A stretch of DNA of 64,000 bases. Origin: Crocosphaera chwakensis CCY0110. GTDB lineage: Bacteria; Cyanobacteriota; Cyanobacteriia; Cyanobacteriales; Microcystaceae. The position numbers and the translations under genes were made by a program. Location: assembly GCF_000169335.1 (NCBI RefSeq), contig NZ_AAXW01000023.1, forward strand, positions 12,688-76,687. Reading direction: 5' to 3'. The stretch's first letter is position 1, and the number at the start of each line of letters is the position of its first letter. The notes under the pieces are model-generated. The model worked only from the letters and a program-made list of their open reading frames with translations, did no database searches and was not told where the DNA came from. Shown here piece after piece: positions 1 through 9,040 of this stretch.

Positions 1-867
1 TTTTCGCTTCGCTAAATGATCAATTAAGATAGGGATTAAAATTTGAGAACTGAGAAAGTTTCCTTGTCCATCCACTGCGGCAATGCGATCGCTATCTCCA
101 TCAAATACTAACCCCACTCTTAAACTATCATCCCCTTGACTTGCAGCCGTTTTGATGTTGTTAAATAACTTGCTAAGATAACGGGGTAAGGGTTCTGGTG
201 CGCCGCCTTCAAAAAGGGGATCGCGATCGCCATTAATCTCCTCAATAGAACAGCCTAACAGACGTTCTAACCCAGTGGCCGCAGCCCCGTGCATAACATC
301 GGCAAACACCCTTAATTTCCCTGAGTTTATTGCTTCTTGAATAGCCTTAATATCTACTTTTTGTTGTAAACCTTGACAGTAACTTTCCCAGGGATCAAAA
401 TGACTTAACGTGCCAGGAGTGGCTGAAAATTGAGGCGGGTTAGGGAGCAAGGCTTCAATTTGTTGAGTAACAGCAGGAGCAACCGAACCCCCGAAAGCCC
501 CTTTAACCTTTAATCCTAAATATTTGGCCGGGTTATGACTCGCCGTTAAGACAATCGCTCCTAGAGCGTTTTGGGCTTTGGCCGCCCAACTAAAGGCAGG
601 AGTTGGAGCGTAAGACTGGGATAAGATTACATTGTATCCTGCTTCAATTATCACCTCAGCAGCTACTTGGGCAAACTCTTCAGCCAAGAAACGACGATCA
701 TACCCGACGATAACCGTGCGGTCGCTACTAGAGTCACCGTAATTTTCTTCTAAGATTTTAGCAGCTAAAGGAGCCAGTAAAGCCACTCTTTCAAAGGTAA
801 AATCGGCGGCAATTACCCCACGCCAGCCATCGGTTCCAAATTTTATCGGATTTTGATTAAAAGCCAT
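1..867 (-). CDS. phosphoglucomutase/phosphomannomutase family protein (3' end outside window)
   Basis: The minus-strand reading starts with ATG at 867 and is open for 289 codons to the left edge, so the C-terminus is missing. It shows the alpha-D-phosphohexomutase hallmarks: the phosphoserine loop TASHNP at residues 108-113 (Ser110 is the expected phosphate carrier) and the metal loop DGDSDR at 256-261. The start MAFNQNPIKFGTDGWRG is typical of the family. Members interconvert hexose 1- and 6-phosphates for glycogen or cell-wall precursor synthesis in the cytoplasm; the sugar specificity (glucose, mannose or glucosamine) cannot be decided from this part. It is divergent from lipA, so the roughly 130 bp between them probably carries both promoters. 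Confidence 0.9.
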   Translation of the reverse strand, partial: MAFNQNPIKFGTDGWRGVIAADFTFERVALLAPLAAKILEENYGDSSSDRTVIVGYDRRFLAEEFAQVAAEVIIEAGYNVILSQSYAPTPAFSWAAKAQNALGAIVLTASHNPAKYLGLKVKGAFGGSVAPAVTQQIEALLPNPPQFSATPGTLSHFDPWESYCQGLQQKVDIKAIQEAINSGKLRVFADVMHGAAATGLERLLGCSIEEINGDRDPLFEGGAPEPLPRYLSKLFNNIKTAASQGDDSLRVGLVFDGDSDRIAAVDGQGNFLSSQILIPILIDHLAKRK

Positions 868-997
868 AGGAATGATTATAATTTTTCACCCTATATTATC
901 AGTTACCAGTGACCTGTGAACAGTTACATTGAGCCAAAGAAAATGATTAATGATAAGATCAATTGAAGCTAATATTAATGCAAACATTAAAGCACAG

Positions 998-1867
998 ATG
1001 ACAGTTAAACCAGAATGGTTACGGGTCAAAGCTCCCCAATGGCAAAGAGTAGGAAGTGTTAAGGAAATATTACGAGATTTAGGTTTAAATACAGTATGTG
1101 AAGAAGCCTCTTGTCCGAATATTGGCGAATGCTTTCATGCAGGGACAGCAACTTTTTTGATTATGGGGCCAGCTTGCACTCGTGCTTGTCCTTATTGTGA
1201 CATTGATTTTGAGAAGAAACCGCAACCTTTAGACCCCCAGGAACCTTTAAACTTAGCTGAAGCGGTGCATCGTTTGCATCTTAACCATGTGGTGATTACT
1301 TCTGTTAACCGTGATGATTTACCTGACGGTGGGGCTGCTCAATTTGTACGCTGTATTGAGGCTATTCGTCAAGTTTCTCCTAATACAACTATTGAGGTGT
1401 TAATTCCTGATTTATGTGGCAACTGGGAGGCGTTAGAGATAATTTTACAGGCTAAACCAGAAGTGCTAAATCATAATACGGAGACGGTTCCCCGTTTGTA
1501 TCGTCGGGTTCGCCCTCAAGGAGATTATCAGCGATCGCTTTTATTATTGCAACAAGCCAAAACTTTAGCCCCTCAACTCTATACGAAGTCTGGCATTATG
1601 GTGGGGTTAGGGGAAACCGATGCAGAAGTGCGTCAAGTGATGCAAGATTTAAGAGCCGTCAATTGTGATATTTTGACCCTAGGACAGTATTTACAACCCT
1701 CTGCCAAACATTTAGGGGTTAAAGAGTTTGTGACTCCTGAAACCTTTGCAGCTTGGCAAGAATTTGGAGAATCTATCGGCTTTCTACAAGTGGTTTCTTC
1801 TCCGTTAACCCGTAGTTCTTATCATGCTGAGCAAGTTCGAGAGTTGATGAATCAATATCCTCGGTAA
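998..1867 (+). CDS. lipA: lipoyl synthase
   Basis: Radical-SAM enzyme that inserts two sulfurs into protein-bound octanoyl groups to make the lipoyl cofactor of 2-oxoacid dehydrogenases and the glycine cleavage system. Both cluster motifs are visible, counted from the ATG at 998: the auxiliary cluster cysteines C34, C39 and C45 (CX4CX5C), and the radical-SAM cysteines C60, C64 and C67 (CX3CX2C). The C-terminal RSSYHAE motif, which carries the serine ligand of the auxiliary cluster, is also present. I chose 998 because MTVKPEWLRVKAPQW is where cyanobacterial LipA proteins usually begin; an in-frame ATG at 950 would add 16 weakly LipA-like residues. The 289-residue length is normal. Transcribed alone, divergent from the phosphohexomutase. 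Confidence 0.93.
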   Translation: MTVKPEWLRVKAPQWQRVGSVKEILRDLGLNTVCEEASCPNIGECFHAGTATFLIMGPACTRACPYCDIDFEKKPQPLDPQEPLNLAEAVHRLHLNHVVITSVNRDDLPDGGAAQFVRCIEAIRQVSPNTTIEVLIPDLCGNWEALEIILQAKPEVLNHNTETVPRLYRRVRPQGDYQRSLLLLQQAKTLAPQLYTKSGIMVGLGETDAEVRQVMQDLRAVNCDILTLGQYLQPSAKHLGVKEFVTPETFAAWQEFGESIGFLQVVSSPLTRSSYHAEQVRELMNQYPR

Positions 1868-1921
1868 TTTTTAAAAGTCAAATATAATGGTTATTAAGCT
1901 TCTAGTTAGGAGTAAAAACCG

Positions 1922-2145
1922 ATGGACAAAGTGATTCAATTACACATACAGAAGTTACCTGAAGGAGTTTATTTAGCAACCTCTGATGACTTAAAGGGTT
2001 TAGTAGCACAAGGAAAAACGACTAAAGAAACCTTAGAAATTGCGAAAGATGTTGTTTATCAATTAATAAAAGCAAAAAACAACGCCATCAAATTGATGAT
2101 TTAAAAAACATAGAAGACGATTTCTATTATCCTTTACTCGTCTAA
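1922..2145 (+). pseudogene. hicB: HicB-family antitoxin, frameshifted
   Basis: As read, this gives a 60-residue protein ending at 2104 that begins MDKVIQLHIQKLPEGVYLA, the beta-strand start of HicB/DUF1902 antitoxins. Another frame continues sensibly from 2083 (RHQIDDLKNIEDDFYYPLLV) to a stop at 2143-2145. One extra A in the A6 run at 2074-2079 would join the halves into a normal protein of about 74 residues. The 3' partner at 2162 is HicA-like, as expected for a hicBA pair. HicB normally neutralises HicA and represses its own operon. Either the gene is inactivated or the base is an assembly error; the family call is from residue pattern only. Confidence 0.65.
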
Positions 2146-2161
2146 ATAGATCGCAATAACA

Positions 2162-2378
2162 ATGGGGAGATTATCAGGATTTCGGTATCGCGACATTATT
2201 AAAAGGCTAAAAAAGCTTGGTTTTATCTTGCGATCGCCAAGCAACAGGAAGCCACAAAATTTGGTACAATCCAGAGACGCAAGAATATACAACAATACCC
2301 AATCATTCTGATGATATCCTAGAAAGAACTTTAACAGCTATTCTAAAACAAGCTGCTATTAGTCCTGATGATTTTTAA
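2162..2378 (+). pseudogene. hicA: HicA-family mRNA interferase toxin, frameshifted
   Basis: The N-terminal half from ATG 2162 reads MGRLSGFRYRDIIKRLKKLG, the first helix of HicA toxins. About 65 bp in, the frame is lost. The frame one base later continues DRQATGSHKIWYNP and then HSDDILERTLTAILKQAAI, stopping at 2376-2378; this is the typical HicA body, and the GSH motif holds the expected catalytic His. The break falls at the HIP1 octamer GCGATCGC (2230-2237), and removing one base there restores a roughly 70-residue HicA. HicA toxins cleave mRNA via a dsRNA-binding-like fold. Spacing of 16 bp from hicB fits a two-gene operon. As sequenced it should not make functional toxin. Confidence 0.68.
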
Positions 2379-2392
2379 AAAATCAAATAAAG

Positions 2393-2557
2393 TTAAAAAT
2401 AGTGATGAATATAATCGTCTAAATAACTTGATACGTCTTTTTCTTGATTAAATACTACTTGAATCGTCTTTTCTTGATTAGAATCATCATGAGTCATTTG
2501 CCGTTGTTTAGTAATAGAGACGTTTGGCTGTAACCATTTAGGTAGGGTCAGATTCAC
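2393..2557 (-). CDS. small hypothetical protein (54 aa)
   Basis: A 54-codon reading frame on the minus strand starts at GTG 2557, preceded about 7 nt upstream by AGAGGA, a fair ribosome-binding site. The product starts VNLTLPKWLQPNVSITKQ, is hydrophilic with an acidic-aromatic C-terminus (SSYLDDYIHHYF), and has no membrane segment. I do not recognise a family. It is a candidate because codon choice looks coding and it fills the space between hicA and the EF-G terminator, but short length and GTG start leave real doubt. Confidence 0.35.
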   Translation of the reverse strand: MNLTLPKWLQPNVSITKQRQMTHDDSNQEKTIQVVFNQEKDVSSYLDDYIHHYF

Positions 2558-2650
2558 GATGATATCCTCTTGATAAGCTTAAGTTATAGCTTAGGGGTAA
2601 ACCGGTGACTAATGCGCCCCCCTGATGACTCATCCAAATGGGTGAATTAT

Positions 2651-2685
2651 AAAAAATTCCTGACCGAAACGATATCGATCAGGAA
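2651..2685 (-). terminator. intrinsic terminator of the EF-G paralogue
   Basis: On the minus strand a stem of 7 perfect pairs (TTCCTGA / TCAGGAA, 2679-2685 with 2657-2663), extended by four more pairs including one wobble, is followed directly by six T residues (A2651-2656 on the plus strand). It lies about 30 bp after the EF-G paralogue's stop codon, as expected for a Rho-independent terminator. Confidence 0.8.
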
Positions 2686-2713
2686 GAAAATAATAAATGT
2701 CAACGAGAAGAGT

Positions 2714-4807
2714 TTAAGCGAGGGCTGCTTGACGTTCTTGAGCCTCTTTAATGACCTCTTCTGCTACATTACTAGGACAAGGGGCATAGTGAGAAAATTC
2801 CATAGAGAATTGACCCCGCCCTGATGTCATAGTCCGTAGATCACCAATATAACCAAACATCTCACTTAAGGGAACATCTGCCTTAATACGCGCCCCCATA
2901 GGAGTAGAATTTTGAGATTTGATCATACCGCGACGACGGTTAATATCACCGATAACATCTCCCATATAATCTTCAGGGGTAAAAATGTCCACATTCATGA
3001 TCGGTTCTAAGATTTGAGGGCCTGCTTTGGGAAGGGATTGACGATAACCTGCTTTGGCTGCAATTTCAAAAGCGATCGCAGAGGAGTCAACGGGGTGGAA
3101 AGCACCATCGGTTAAGGTTACTTTGAGGTCAACACAAGGATAACCAGCTAAAACCCCTCTATCAATGCTCTGTTCAAAGCCTTTTTGAACCGCCGGCCAG
3201 AATTCTCTGGGAACGTTACCTCCAGTTACTTTAGATTCAAACTGGAAGCCACTGCCTGCTTCTCCGGGTTCAATAATGTAATCAATTTTACCAAACTGAC
3301 CAGAACCCCCAGACTGTTTCTTGTGGGTGTAGCTATCGTTAATGGTTTTGGTAATAGATTCCCGATAAGCTACTTGAGGTTTACCGACTTCTACCTCTAC
3401 CCCATGAGTCCGTTTGAGAATATCGACTTTAATATCTAAGTGTAATTCTCCCATCCCTTTAATGATAGTTTCACCACTTTCTTGATCGGTTTCCATGTAG
3501 AAAGAGGGATCTTCTTGTACCATCTTACTCAAGGCCATGGACATCTTTTCGTTGTCTCCTTTCTTCTTGGGTGAGACAGAAACAGAAATCACAGGATCAG
3601 GGAAGACCATCGGTTCTAGGGTAGCAGGGGACTTAGGATCACATAACGTATGTCCCGTTTGTACCGTTTTCATCCCTACGAGTGCTACAATGTCGCCAGC
3701 CTGGGCGGTTTCAATTTCTTCACGGGAATTAGCGTGCATTTCCACTAAACGACTGACCCGTTCAGTTTTACCTGTGGCATTATTGAGAATGGTATCTCCT
3801 TTAGAGATAGTTCCAGAATAGAGACGAGTGAAGGTTAAAGCCCCAAAGCGATCGTCCATGATCTTAAACGCAAGAGCCCGTAAGGGTTTTTCGGGGTCAA
3901 CATAAGCAAAAGCCCCTTCAATTTTATTGCCTTCTTCGTCCATTTCAGGTTGAGGGGGAACCTCGGTGGGGTTAGGAAGATAGTCAATAACCGCATCCAG
4001 TACCAACTGTACCCCTTTGTTTTTGAAAGAAGAACCACAATAGGTGGGGAAAAAGGCTAGTTCACGGGTTCCTTTACGAATACAAGCTTTAATTTCATCG
4101 ATCGTGATTTCTTCCCCTTCGAGATATTTTTCCATGATGGCATCGTCTTGTTCGATGGCAAATTCAATCATGGCTTCACGATACTCTTCTACTTGTTCCT
4201 TCATGTCTTCGGGAACGTCTTCGATGGTGTAATTCATGGGATCACCAGAGTCATCCCAAATCCACGCTTTTCTGGTTAGTAAATCAACCACACCTTTGAA
4301 GTCACTTTCAATACCGATAGGAAGCACCATGACTAAGGGGGTTGCTGCTAAAATATCTTCAACTTGTTTGACAACGCTGAAAAAGTCCGCCCCGGTTCTA
4401 TCTAATTTATTGACGTAGATGATCCGTGCAACCTTAGAATCGTTTGCATAACGCCAGTTGGTTTCAGACTGAGGTTCTACCCCACCGGAACCACAAAATA
4501 CCCCAATTCCACCGTCAAGAACTTTTAGGGAACGATAAACTTCGATGGTAAAGTCAACGTGGCCGGGGGTATCAATGATGTTGAGTTGATGATCCTTCCA
4601 GAAGCAACTGGTAGCTGCTGACTGAATGGTAATACCCCGTTCTTGTTCTTGTTCCATGAAGTCGGTGGTGGCTGCACCTTCGTGTACTTCACCGATTTTG
4701 TGGATTTTCCCTGTCAATTTGAGAATTCTTTCGGTTGTGGTGGTTTTTCCAGCATCTACGTGAGCAAAGATGCCGATGTTTCTATAGAGGGTAAGGTCTT
4801 TCTTCAT
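2714..4807 (-). CDS. elongation factor G paralogue (second EF-G, outside the str operon)
   Basis: Full-length EF-G architecture (about 697 aa): P-loop AHVDAGKTT near residue 15, switch motifs DTPGH and NKLD, domain II, the GxGELHLDI region of domain III, and the C-terminal domains IV-V ending in the GRGQFSMEFSHY segment. I chose ATG 4807 over an upstream TTG (4834), which has no better ribosome site. This is not the str-operon EF-G, which is at 31927-34020; many differences along the chain show an old paralogue. Cyanobacteria often carry several EF-G copies, and divergent ones may act in ribosome recycling or stress translation rather than bulk elongation; which applies here cannot be told from sequence alone. 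Monocistronic, with its own terminator. Confidence 0.92.
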   Translation of the reverse strand: MKKDLTLYRNIGIFAHVDAGKTTTTERILKLTGKIHKIGEVHEGAATTDFMEQEQERGITIQSAATSCFWKDHQLNIIDTPGHVDFTIEVYRSLKVLDGGIGVFCGSGGVEPQSETNWRYANDSKVARIIYVNKLDRTGADFFSVVKQVEDILAATPLVMVLPIGIESDFKGVVDLLTRKAWIWDDSGDPMNYTIEDVPEDMKEQVEEYREAMIEFAIEQDDAIMEKYLEGEEITIDEIKACIRKGTRELAFFPTYCGSSFKNKGVQLVLDAVIDYLPNPTEVPPQPEMDEEGNKIEGAFAYVDPEKPLRALAFKIMDDRFGALTFTRLYSGTISKGDTILNNATGKTERVSRLVEMHANSREEIETAQAGDIVALVGMKTVQTGHTLCDPKSPATLEPMVFPDPVISVSVSPKKKGDNEKMSMALSKMVQEDPSFYMETDQESGETIIKGMGELHLDIKVDILKRTHGVEVEVGKPQVAYRESITKTINDSYTHKKQSGGSGQFGKIDYIIEPGEAGSGFQFESKVTGGNVPREFWPAVQKGFEQSIDRGVLAGYPCVDLKVTLTDGAFHPVDSSAIAFEIAAKAGYRQSLPKAGPQILEPIMNVDIFTPEDYMGDVIGDINRRRGMIKSQNSTPMGARIKADVPLSEMFGYIGDLRTMTSGRGQFSMEFSHYAPCPSNVAEEVIKEAQERQAALA

Positions 4808-5126
4808 ATTTACTTCTAGCGTTAGGTTTGACAAATGGTTAGCATCTACTGAAAGGGAGTACCTACAGAGAACTCGGCGTTGCCTTTGATAGCTTAATTG
4901 AGCTATGCTAAACCACTCTCGATGATAAGTTTTGAGGTTTTGGCTATCTCAATTGTAGACAAGTCTATTTTCGCCTTTTTCATTACCAATTGTAATTAAT
5001 TGTAAATTATTTTGGCCGAGTTTCATGATAAGTGAGGGGATAGGGTAGTGGGGTGATGATGGGGTCAAGAGAACTTGATTATAATAACCTACCATCACCA
5101 CAGTCTTTAAGGTTTCTCAGACACAG

Positions 5127-6059
5127 TTAGACTAGCCTTAAATTAGGATAGTTAACTAACACATCGTCTCGGCTAAGGGTATCCCCTTGTGCTTGAGGTG
5201 TCCAGAGTATCTCCACAGCTAAAAGGCGATCGCTGCCAATGGCCGCAATTTGTTGCAGAGCCTTTTGAAGATTATTGACTTCGTTGATTTCGGGTAAGTC
5301 TAATTTTCCTTCAACTCCAACAATAATCGAAGCCACAATATATTCTCCTGTTTCTGTAAATTTGGATAATTCTCCTTTGCCTTCTAATAATTGGGTTGGA
5401 GAACTGCCTCGTAACTGATTATTAACATTAGAGAGGGTTTCTGAACTGAATTTACTTCTTTCAGCTAAGGCTAATTGATTAAATTTGGCTTCTGCTGCAT
5501 CGATACCTGTGGTATTGGCTTCGGTTAAACCAGACACCCAATATTCAGGGTGACGCAAGAGGGCTAAACTGGCTTCTTGGAGTACCGTTGCCCGTCCGGA
5601 TGCGGTATTCGTGTCGGCGGTTTGGGCGAGTTCATCGAGTTCTTTTTGTAGGTAACGGCCACTGGCTAATAATCCTACCTGAACTTTAGCAACAGATACT
5701 TTAGGGTTATTGTAGCTGTTGCCCATTTGATCACCGCCTAAGTTGCTGACGGTTCTAATTAAAAAGTTAGCCAGAGCAATAACGATAAGGACGGTAAATA
5801 AGCTACCAAAGCCTCCAAAGCCAAAGAAGGGGATAAGAAAGGGAAAGCCAAAGCCTCCGCCTCCATAACCGTAGCCACCGCCTCCATATCCACCGCCTCT
5901 AGGGGAACTATAAGTACGGCTAGGGCTTCTAAAGGAACCTCCGCCAATTCTACCCCCTGTACGGGCTGCTAAGGCACTGCCAACGTCTCCAAAAATCAGG
6001 GTAATGACTAAAACGAGGATTAGTAAGGGTTTCAAAAAGGGTTTAATTTTTTTCAACAT
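5127..6059 (-). CDS. DUF1517 family membrane protein
   Basis: 310 residues with three visible parts: an N-terminal signal anchor (residues about 10-32, ending ALAA); a Gly/Ser/Tyr/Arg-rich low-complexity stretch with repeated GGGGYG units; and a hydrophobic segment (FLIPFFGFGG...LIVIALANFLI) before a soluble C-terminal domain of about 200 residues. This layout is the DUF1517 family of cyanobacteria and chloroplasts. A plant member has, as I recall, been linked to photoprotection under fluctuating light; this is from memory and not shown here. Start ATG 6059. It is monocistronic, with 135 bp to the next minus-strand gene. Confidence 0.8.
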   Translation of the reverse strand: MLKKIKPFLKPLLILVLVITLIFGDVGSALAARTGGRIGGGSFRSPSRTYSSPRGGGYGGGGYGYGGGGFGFPFLIPFFGFGGFGSLFTVLIVIALANFLIRTVSNLGGDQMGNSYNNPKVSVAKVQVGLLASGRYLQKELDELAQTADTNTASGRATVLQEASLALLRHPEYWVSGLTEANTTGIDAAEAKFNQLALAERSKFSSETLSNVNNQLRGSSPTQLLEGKGELSKFTETGEYIVASIIVGVEGKLDLPEINEVNNLQKALQQIAAIGSDRLLAVEILWTPQAQGDTLSRDDVLVNYPNLRLV

Positions 6060-6194
6060 ACAACGATAATCTAGATGATCGAATAATCTATTATTTCTAG
6101 TTTATCGAGATTTCCTTTGTGAGTTCTTTATTTATAGTTTTATTTTTACTTTCTTTACCACACGATAATTTTGATGTCAAGTGTTATAAACCAA

Positions 6195-7103
6195 TCATTT
6201 TTGATGGAGATGACTTGCTAAAAAATCATCAATTTTCTTGTAAATAGCAACCATCTCTTCGTTTCTAAACCAACCATGACCCCCATCAGTAATAGTCATC
6301 AGTTCATTGGGAACTTGTACCTTTTCTAAAGCTTGGTGTAGTTGAACAGCATGACTATAGGGAACTGAGGTATCAGCGTCACCGTGAATGGTGAGGATAG
6401 GGGGCAAATCTTCTCTTATATAGTTAATGGGAGAAACCTTTTGAGCAATTTTAAAGCGATCGCTTTGATTCCCTAACCATTCTACTGCATAGTCTCGTTG
6501 ATTTTCTCCTTGGAGTACATCGAGAACATCGGTGATACCGTACCAGTTGATAATAGCTGCTATCTGACTGTTTTCTTTTCCTTGACACTGATGGTAGAGA
6601 TCACTACTGTCTGGTAGCATCCCTGTTATTAGGGCTAAATGTCCCCCGGCAGACTCTCCAGAAAGAACTATTTTATTAACATCAAAACCGTATTCATTGC
6701 CATTATTAATGACCCATTTAACTGCACATAAACTATCTTTTACGGCTGCAGGGGCAAGGGAAACATTAGCTAGTCTATATTGAACGGTGACGACTCCCCA
6801 ACCTTTTTTTGTATAGGGTAAAATGCTCGAAAGTGTAGCATCTTTTGTTCCACTAATCCAACCTCCACCATGAAAATAAATCAAGGTTGGAACCTGTTTA
6901 TTGATATTTTTAGGGGTATAAATATCTAGCTTTAAAGAGACATTATTGATTTCTAAATAGGTGATATTTAAGTATTTTTGGTAGTTTTGGGGGGCTGTGG
7001 TTACCCGTCTAACTCTATCAGTCAGTCTAACTAAAATAGGAGGGATCATTACAAGTAAAAGTATAACTAAAATTAATAATAATTGAGTTTTTGGTTTCAA
7101 CAT
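6195..7103 (-). CDS. alpha/beta hydrolase (HSL-type esterase/lipase)
   Basis: 302 residues with an N-terminal membrane anchor (LLLILVILLLVMIPPIL, residues about 9-25) followed by an esterase domain. The oxyanion-hole motif HGGGW marks the hormone-sensitive-lipase-like group, and GESAGG carries the nucleophile serine. The acid is likely in the HGDADTSVPY segment and the catalytic His in DGGHGWF near the C-terminus, so the triad appears complete. Such enzymes hydrolyse carboxyl esters; the substrate is unknown, and the anchor places the domain on the periplasmic side if the tail is a type II anchor. It starts 18 bp after the iron permease stop codon, so the two are probably cotranscribed. Confidence 0.85.
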   Translation of the reverse strand: MLKPKTQLLLILVILLLVMIPPILVRLTDRVRRVTTAPQNYQKYLNITYLEINNVSLKLDIYTPKNINKQVPTLIYFHGGGWISGTKDATLSSILPYTKKGWGVVTVQYRLANVSLAPAAVKDSLCAVKWVINNGNEYGFDVNKIVLSGESAGGHLALITGMLPDSSDLYHQCQGKENSQIAAIINWYGITDVLDVLQGENQRDYAVEWLGNQSDRFKIAQKVSPINYIREDLPPILTIHGDADTSVPYSHAVQLHQALEKVQVPNELMTITDGGHGWFRNEEMVAIYKKIDDFLASHLHQK

Positions 7104-7121
7104 AGAAACATAAATGATACA

Positions 7122-8801
7122 TTAACTACGTCGTGATTGAGCAATTTGCCAACTGAGAAAAATAACAGGAATCATACCCACTAAAACAATAGCTAAAGCG
7201 GGAGCTGCTGCGTCAGATAATCGTTCATCGGACGCATACTGATAAACTCTAATAGCTAGGGTATCAAAGTTAAAAGGACGAATGACTAAAGTAGCGGGTA
7301 ATTCTTTCATGACATCGACAAAAACTAACATAATTGCTGTTAGCATTCCTCCTGTCATTAAGGGAGTATGAATTTTAATTAAAATCTTTCTGGGGGTTGA
7401 TCCTAAACTTCTAGCAGCATCGTCTAAACTGGGTTTAATTTTTCCTAAACTGGATTCAACAGCACCAAAAGCAACGGGCAAAAATCGTACTAAATAAGCA
7501 TAAATTAAGGCTAAAATTGTGCCACTAATTAATAAGCCTATTTTAATATTTAAAACCTGCTCCACTATATTAGCGATCGCATTATCTAATCGTCCTACTG
7601 GTATCAAAATTCCCACCGCAATAACAGACCCTGGAATAGCATAACCTAAAGCAGCAATTCTCACACTTGCATTTATCAAAAAGTTATCTTTTAGTCGTTT
7701 TCCATAAGCCATAATTAAAGACAAAATTAACGCTGCGATCGCTGTCACAACTGATACCATTAAACTATGATTCGCCAAGTCAAAAAAGTTATTTTCTAAA
7801 GCAGTTTCTGCATTGGCAATCACTAAATCAACCAAGTAAAGAGAAGGTGCTAAAAATCCCCCAAAGAAGGGAATAAAACAAATCAACCAAGCTAAAATAG
7901 CTCGCCAAGAGGTTAGGTGATACCGAGGAACATGACTTTGAGGACTACTATTTTGATAGTAACGTGCCTGCCGACGTGACCATAATTCTAAAATAATTAA
8001 CGTAAAAATAAATAACATTAAAAAAGCTGCTAACTGCGCTGCTGCTTCTCTTTCTCCTAAACCAAACCAAGTATCGTAAATTCCTGTTGTAAAAGTATTG
8101 ACTCCAAAATATTTAACCGTTCCAAAATCATTTAAAGTTTCCATTAACGCCAATGCTAAACCAGCCATAATTCCTGGACGAGCTAAAGGAAGAGCAACTT
8201 TAAAGAAGCTTTGCCAAGGACTACAACCTAAAGATCGACTCGCTTCTAATGTACAAATTGACTGTTCTAAAAAAGCAGTTCTAGCTAATAAGTAAACATA
8301 AGGATAAAGTACCAAAATTAACATAACAATAGCCCCCCAAACTGAACGGATATCGGGGAACCAATAATCGTTATAATTTTGCCATCCAAACCAAGTACGA
8401 AGGGTACTTTGCACAGGACCATAATAGTCCAACATATTAGTGTAAGTATAGGCTAATAAATAAGCCGGTGCTGATAGAGGAAGTAACAATAACCATTCAA
8501 ACCAATCACATCCCCAAAAGCGACAAATAGTAACCAACCATGCGGTTGCGATACCAATAATTAATACACCTATTCCTACCCCAAACATGAGGAGTAAAGA
8601 GTTTATAATATAAGTGGTCAATACAGTTTCTGCTAGATGTTTCCAAATGCTTCCAGCGTCAATAAAAATACTACTAACGACGAATAAAATTGGCGTAGCA
8701 ATTAAAACAGCTATCATCATAACGATAGCTGTCCAACCTTTTGAGGGAAGATAATTAATCAAGTTACGATAGTTAGAAATAATGGAATTAGATTGATTCA
8801 T
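7122..8801 (-). CDS. futB: iron(III) ABC transporter permease (two fused permease units)
   Basis: A 559-residue polytopic membrane protein made of two homologous BPD-transport permease halves. Each half carries the EAA-type cytoplasmic loop that contacts the ATPase: EASRSLGCSPWQSFFKVALP in the first and DDAARSLGSTPRKILIKIHT in the second. Double-length permeases of this kind are typical of FutB/FbpB/SfuB ferric-iron importers, though thiamine permeases share the architecture. No ATPase (FutC) or iron-binding protein (FutA) gene lies next to it, which is common in cyanobacteria where the fut genes are scattered. The symbol follows the cyanobacterial FutB precedent and is probable, not proven. 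Start ATG 8801; the 239 bp to the divergent 9041 gene should hold the promoter. Confidence 0.8.
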   Translation of the reverse strand: MNQSNSIISNYRNLINYLPSKGWTAIVMMIAVLIATPILFVVSSIFIDAGSIWKHLAETVLTTYIINSLLLMFGVGIGVLIIGIATAWLVTICRFWGCDWFEWLLLLPLSAPAYLLAYTYTNMLDYYGPVQSTLRTWFGWQNYNDYWFPDIRSVWGAIVMLILVLYPYVYLLARTAFLEQSICTLEASRSLGCSPWQSFFKVALPLARPGIMAGLALALMETLNDFGTVKYFGVNTFTTGIYDTWFGLGEREAAAQLAAFLMLFIFTLIILELWSRRQARYYQNSSPQSHVPRYHLTSWRAILAWLICFIPFFGGFLAPSLYLVDLVIANAETALENNFFDLANHSLMVSVVTAIAALILSLIMAYGKRLKDNFLINASVRIAALGYAIPGSVIAVGILIPVGRLDNAIANIVEQVLNIKIGLLISGTILALIYAYLVRFLPVAFGAVESSLGKIKPSLDDAARSLGSTPRKILIKIHTPLMTGGMLTAIMLVFVDVMKELPATLVIRPFNFDTLAIRVYQYASDERLSDAAAPALAIVLVGMIPVIFLSWQIAQSRRS

Positions 8802-9040
8802 AAATTAATTTAAAGATGATATTTTGTGAGTAATAATTGAATTGATATTAATGACGGGATAGGGATGACAAATATTATAATACCTTAACTTTCATCCTCC
8901 AGGGCATAAATTCTGAAACTATCATAATATTGACAGAGAAATTTATATGTGAAGCCTATTATGTCATCACATCTTTAAATTTAGTGATTGCGAAGACTCA
9001 TTTTAGGCTAAAATCACAATAGTCCTCTTGATTAAACATA

